DNA of 64,000 bases, taken from Panorpa germanica (lineage: Eukaryota; Arthropoda; Insecta; Mecoptera; Panorpidae). Position 1 is the first letter of the stretch, and every line of letters begins with the position of its first letter. The stretch spans positions 62,001 to 126,000 of the forward strand of contig OY783222.1 of the NCBI GenBank assembly GCA_963678705.1, in the 5' to 3' direction. Below are positions 60,258 through 64,000 of this stretch, piece by piece. The translations under genes were made by a program, and so were the position numbers. The notes under the pieces were generated by a model. It saw nothing but the letters and a program-made list of their open reading frames with translations, did no database searches and was not told the DNA's origin.

Positions 60258-60758
60258 TTCGTTATTCATAAATTTATTTGAATTATTTCCAGTTGGGACA
60301 ACATTATTTTTAACATCATATCTGGCGGGTATATTCGAATATATTCAACTGGAAAACCGCCAGATGTTAAAAATAATTAATGTTTAATACAAACTAAATG
60401 AATTAGTTTATTATATAGATATGTTAATTTATGTACTAATAAAATATTGTGTTATTATAAGAAAATGTTATTTAATTCATTACAAGTAATTTAAAGTTTA
60501 TAATTTATAATATTGTTTTGATTTTGATTAACGCAGTTTGCTACGTTCCGCTACATCTAGCGGTAACTTTTAACAATAGTTTCTATTTCCGCTGTCTACT
60601 ACACAATCGCTTATTTGACGTTTGAACAAGTTTGAACCTGCACTGCACTTCTCATATTTGAATTAATTCTTTATTACACAAAAACTACAAACATTAAAAA
60701 GAATAATATAAAATATAACAAATAAACACAGGTTTTTAAAAACGGAACACTAAAAAAT

Positions 60759-63555
60759 ATGGAGCACGAATCTGCAGCTAACTTTGAGTCTCAAGTAAAT
60801 ATATTATTTGAATATTCGTACATAAAGAAACCTTTGATAAGATTTGACATAAATGTTTTAGAGTATGGACTATCTAATACCAAATGAAAATGTAGATAAT
60901 ATGCCATATTCACCTGCATCTACATTTCATGTATCTAATGAAGGTGACTTTTTGTCTGAACCTTTTGAGGATACTAGATTTGACGATCTTAATATGGTAC
61001 CGAGCTCCGTTGCTGAGAAGATGAAAAAATTGTATTCTGACTTTCATAAAGTCGAAAATAATGTTGATAATGAGTTTAAACAATTACTTACTCAAAAGGT
61101 AATTGACTTTTTAATATATTTCATGTTGTTTTATGTAATTCATGACATTATATTTGTTTAGACTAAAATGGATAATCACCTACATCAGTTAACTCGAAAG
61201 CTTCAAGAGTCTGAGGATCTCAGACAACGACAACATGAAAATTTAATCTCTGCCCAAATGACGTGTGAGACTTTAACTGTAAAGTTGCAGAGAGAGGAAG
61301 AACAACGGTCTGACATAATAAAACAGTATGTAAATAATGTAATAATAGCAGGTGCGGTGTGTTTGCGCTTATTCATATTTCTGCTGTTTTCAGTGTTGCA
61401 GAACTAAAAGTGAATTTCCAAGCTCTAGAGGAACATTATGTAGCCGTTTCTGACAAATGCAATCAACTCGAACAGCATATTGCTTTTGTTACTGTAAATA
61501 TATCAACAGTTAACGCAGAAAATACACAGCTTACTGAGAAAAATACAGGCCTAAAAGAGCAAAGTATTCTACAAAGATTTAATAAGATATATAAATAACT
61601 TATAATATAATTAAAGTGTTATTCTTGTTATAATTTTAGTTAATTCATTGAAATATGCTGCTGAACTTCTAAAAAAGGAAAAGGATGAGATGCGAAGTAA
61701 TTCTGAAAAACAAATTACACACTTTCAAGAAATATTGGAACATAGAGATGAAATAATAAAGAAAACTGAAAAAGTTCTTGAAACTACTCAAAAAGAACAT
61801 AATATAATCGCTGAATCTAATAAAACGTTTCAAAACTTGAATAACGAGGTATTATTTAAATATAGTTGAACCTCCATACATAATGGTGTTGATACATATT
61901 TTTTGTTACAGTATTATTGTAAGATAAAGGATCTTGAAAATCAATTAGAGTCTGTTAAGAAGTCTCTAGAATTGAAAACTAAAGAGTAAGTATTGACCCA
62001 TGATATAAAACCTGCATGTAATTTATTTTAAAAGACTTGTTATGGTTCTAACCGTTCTAACTTATATACTCAGCATAAAATCATTGTCTTCCGAGCTTCA
62101 AGCCACGAAAGAAGATTTATTAACATATGCGGAAAGAAATGACCGCGAACACAGTCAATTTATGACACTAAAAGAAGAAAAGGTCAGTTGGTTTTACATA
62201 TGTGTTATTATTGCAAGTATTGTAATGTAGATTGTATTTTAATTGCTCGTGTAGTTAGCAGTGCAACGACAATTAGAAGAAATAAAGCAACAATCAGCTA
62301 AAGAAATTGAAAATTGGCAGAAAACAGTAAATGACATGTTGGCTGAAAAAGAAAATAATAATAAAGATACAAAAAACTTCATTAAGGTAATGATTATTTT
62401 AAATACATTTATATTAAAATGCTTCATTAAAAAAAATATTTTAAGATGTTGGAAAATACTAAAGCAGAGCTGAACAATGAAATTGTAAAACAATCAAAGA
62501 AAATAGAAAAACTAACAAAAGAACTTGAAAATTCTAATGAAGAAGTTGCAAAGAAAGAAAATTGGGTAAAGGTATGTATATATTATTATTGTCATCAAAT
62601 TGTTTGTTAATCATTTGTAATTTAATAAAATAATACATTTTAGAGTATGGCAAAGGAATTGGAAAATTATAAAATTGAATGCGAGAGAAAAGTTAAAGAG
62701 ACACAAGAAATATCTTCATCTAAATTACAAGAACTGGAAATGGTTAATAAAAATTTGATGAACCAGATAAACTCAACTGAAACAAAATGTCAAAAATCTC
62801 TAACTGAAAAGGAATCAGAATTATCTGCTCTGCAAATATCTTTAAAGGAACAAAACGAAACTATAGTTAGAGCATTTATTTGTATTTTAAACTGTTTATA
62901 TTATTTTACCATATTTTTAATCATTATTTCTTTAAAGGTTAACACAAATAATAAACTACAAGAAAAAACTGAGGCATTGAATAAAAGTTCATTGATGATA
63001 TCGTCTAAACAATCTGAGTTGGATACTCAATTAAAACTTACGGAAGAATTGAAAAAGAAAATAGCTGATATGAAACTATTTCCCACACCATCACCAATGT
63101 TTAATTACCCTAGAATTAGACCTAGTGCAACCCCTGTGACAAGCAATACCTCTTCGGAAGAACATAACATAAAAGGAATAAATGACAATGTCCTTAAGAT
63201 GCGTTTACTAAAGGCACAAGGACTCTATGAGTCACTTTCAAATGATTCCATGTCTGACAGCAGCTTGGAATGCACACCAGTAATAAATTAATAATTTATT
63301 TATCAGTTTTAATTATTAACAATGTTTAATACTTTTATTCTTTAGGTTTTACAAAAGAGTTATCCATCCCAAACTAGAATGCCCCATTTCTCAGAAAGTG
63401 TGTCACGACTACGATCAATTCCAAAAAGGAAACTGAAAGCTATTACAGGGCAGCCTGAATCAGCACCGGCTAAGTTGGATATAGAACCATCTCCGGGAGT
63501 TCCGAAAGTACCCAAACTTAAGAACATGTGGTACGATGGTCCAAAAGGCGATTAA
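60759..63555 (+). CDS. Array gene copy 10
   Basis: Intact, exons at copy-1 positions plus 29682. Majority protein form (V152, K413) but with the upstream sequence of copies 1 and 3 (agtttatt, gttccgc, gcttatttgacg). Exon 11 has the silent aaggcac variant. It is the last complete copy in the window. Confidence 0.85.
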
Positions 63556-63636
63556 TTCGTTATTCATAAATTTATTTGAATTATTTCCAGTTGGGACAAC
63601 ATTATTTTTAACATCATATCTGGCGGGTATATTCGA

Positions 63637-64000
63637 ATATATTCAACTGGAAAACCGCCAGATGTTAAAAATAATTAATGTTTAATACAAACTAAATGAA
63701 TTAGTTGATTATATAGATATGTTAATTTATGTACTAATAAAATATTGTGTTATTATAAGAAAATGTTATTTAATTCATTACAAGTAATTTAAAGTTTATA
63801 ATTTATAATATTGTTTTGATTTTGATTAACGCAGTTTGCTACGTTCTGCTACATCTAGCGGTAACTTTTAACAATAGTTTCTATTTCCGCTGTCTACTAC
63901 ACAATCGCTTGTTTCACGTTTGAACAAGTTTGAACCTGCACTGCACTTCTCATATTTGAATTAATTCTTTATTACACAAAAACTACAAACATTAAAAAGA
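63637..64000 (+). repeat. Partial unit 11 (upstream region only)
   Basis: Follows copy 10 without interruption and carries agttgatt, gttctgc and the gcttgtttcacg haplotype, as in copies 4, 6 and 7. The start codon would fall at about 64057, beyond the window, so the gene itself is not seen. Confidence 0.95.

Larger units (their letters stand above)
30657..64000 (+). repeat. 3298-bp tandem gene array, ten full units plus part of an eleventh
   Basis: Unit boundaries set at atatattcaactggaaaacc give starts at 30657, 33955, 37253, 40551, 43849, 47147, 50445, 53743, 57041, 60339 and 63637. The spacing is exactly 3298 bp every time, so I see no indels between units. I found about 13 variable sites, mostly two-allele and shared between non-adjacent units. 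Each unit contains one entire 12-exon gene with its own upstream and downstream sequence. The array continues beyond the window. Confidence 0.98.

Noticed and set aside
30657-64000. The array as an assembly artefact from repeated use of the same reads
   Set aside because: Units carry different, shuffled variants including private changes (R51G and K215R in unit 3), so they are not one sequence copied; the exact copy number still needs long-read confirmation.

Overview
The window is AT-rich eukaryotic DNA, most probably from a moth or butterfly. The signs are short AT-rich introns with GT/AG borders, decayed Tc1, Ty3/gypsy and SINE-like elements, and retroelement 3' ends of a kind I associate with Lepidoptera (recalled, not searched). 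I recognise no prokaryotic gene, tRNA or rRNA. The heavy load of repeats, relics and amplified units would suit a non-recombining sex chromosome such as a W, but that is inference.

Layout. 1-3190: a satellite of ~275-bp monomers whose right part is a nearly perfect 551-bp two-monomer higher-order repeat. 3209-3613: a dead Tc1 transposase fragment. 3.6-13.6 kb: nested inverted-repeat elements, two sister SINE-like copies, a GC-richer retroelement, a decayed gypsy integrase on the minus strand, and possible signal-peptide exons. 13627-17823: a young LTR retroelement with 806-bp LTRs differing at three positions; its 745-codon gag-protease ORF has lost reverse transcriptase and is joined to an integrase scrap. 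17831-27799: a ~3.03-kb segment present twice, about 6.94 kb apart. Each copy holds a chain of exon-like blocks bordered by good splice sites but full of stops, as in a spliced non-coding RNA; the two are separated by a ~270-bp tandem repeat array (about 21.5-24.2 kb). 27.8-30.65 kb: a small MITE-like element, two candidate exons and a 1.17-kb TIR element carrying a broken THAP-domain gene.

30657-64000 is the main feature: a head-to-tail array with a unit of exactly 3298 bp, ten complete units plus the start of an eleventh. Each unit is a complete 12-exon gene. I joined the exons by hand; all phases agree and give a 676-residue protein with a long coiled coil, an acidic N-terminal region and a Ser/Pro-rich, basic C-terminal tail. 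The layout resembles the synaptonemal complex transverse-filament protein SYCP1, but this is a hypothesis and needs a profile search. No copy shows a frameshift or premature stop. Only four amino-acid sites differ, and variants are shuffled among copies as expected from gene conversion or unequal exchange. The array runs off the right edge.

How the parts may work together: an ampliconic, apparently maintained coiled-coil (possibly meiotic) gene lies beside a repeat-built, spliced, non-coding locus. Transcription, sex linkage and function cannot be seen from sequence alone.
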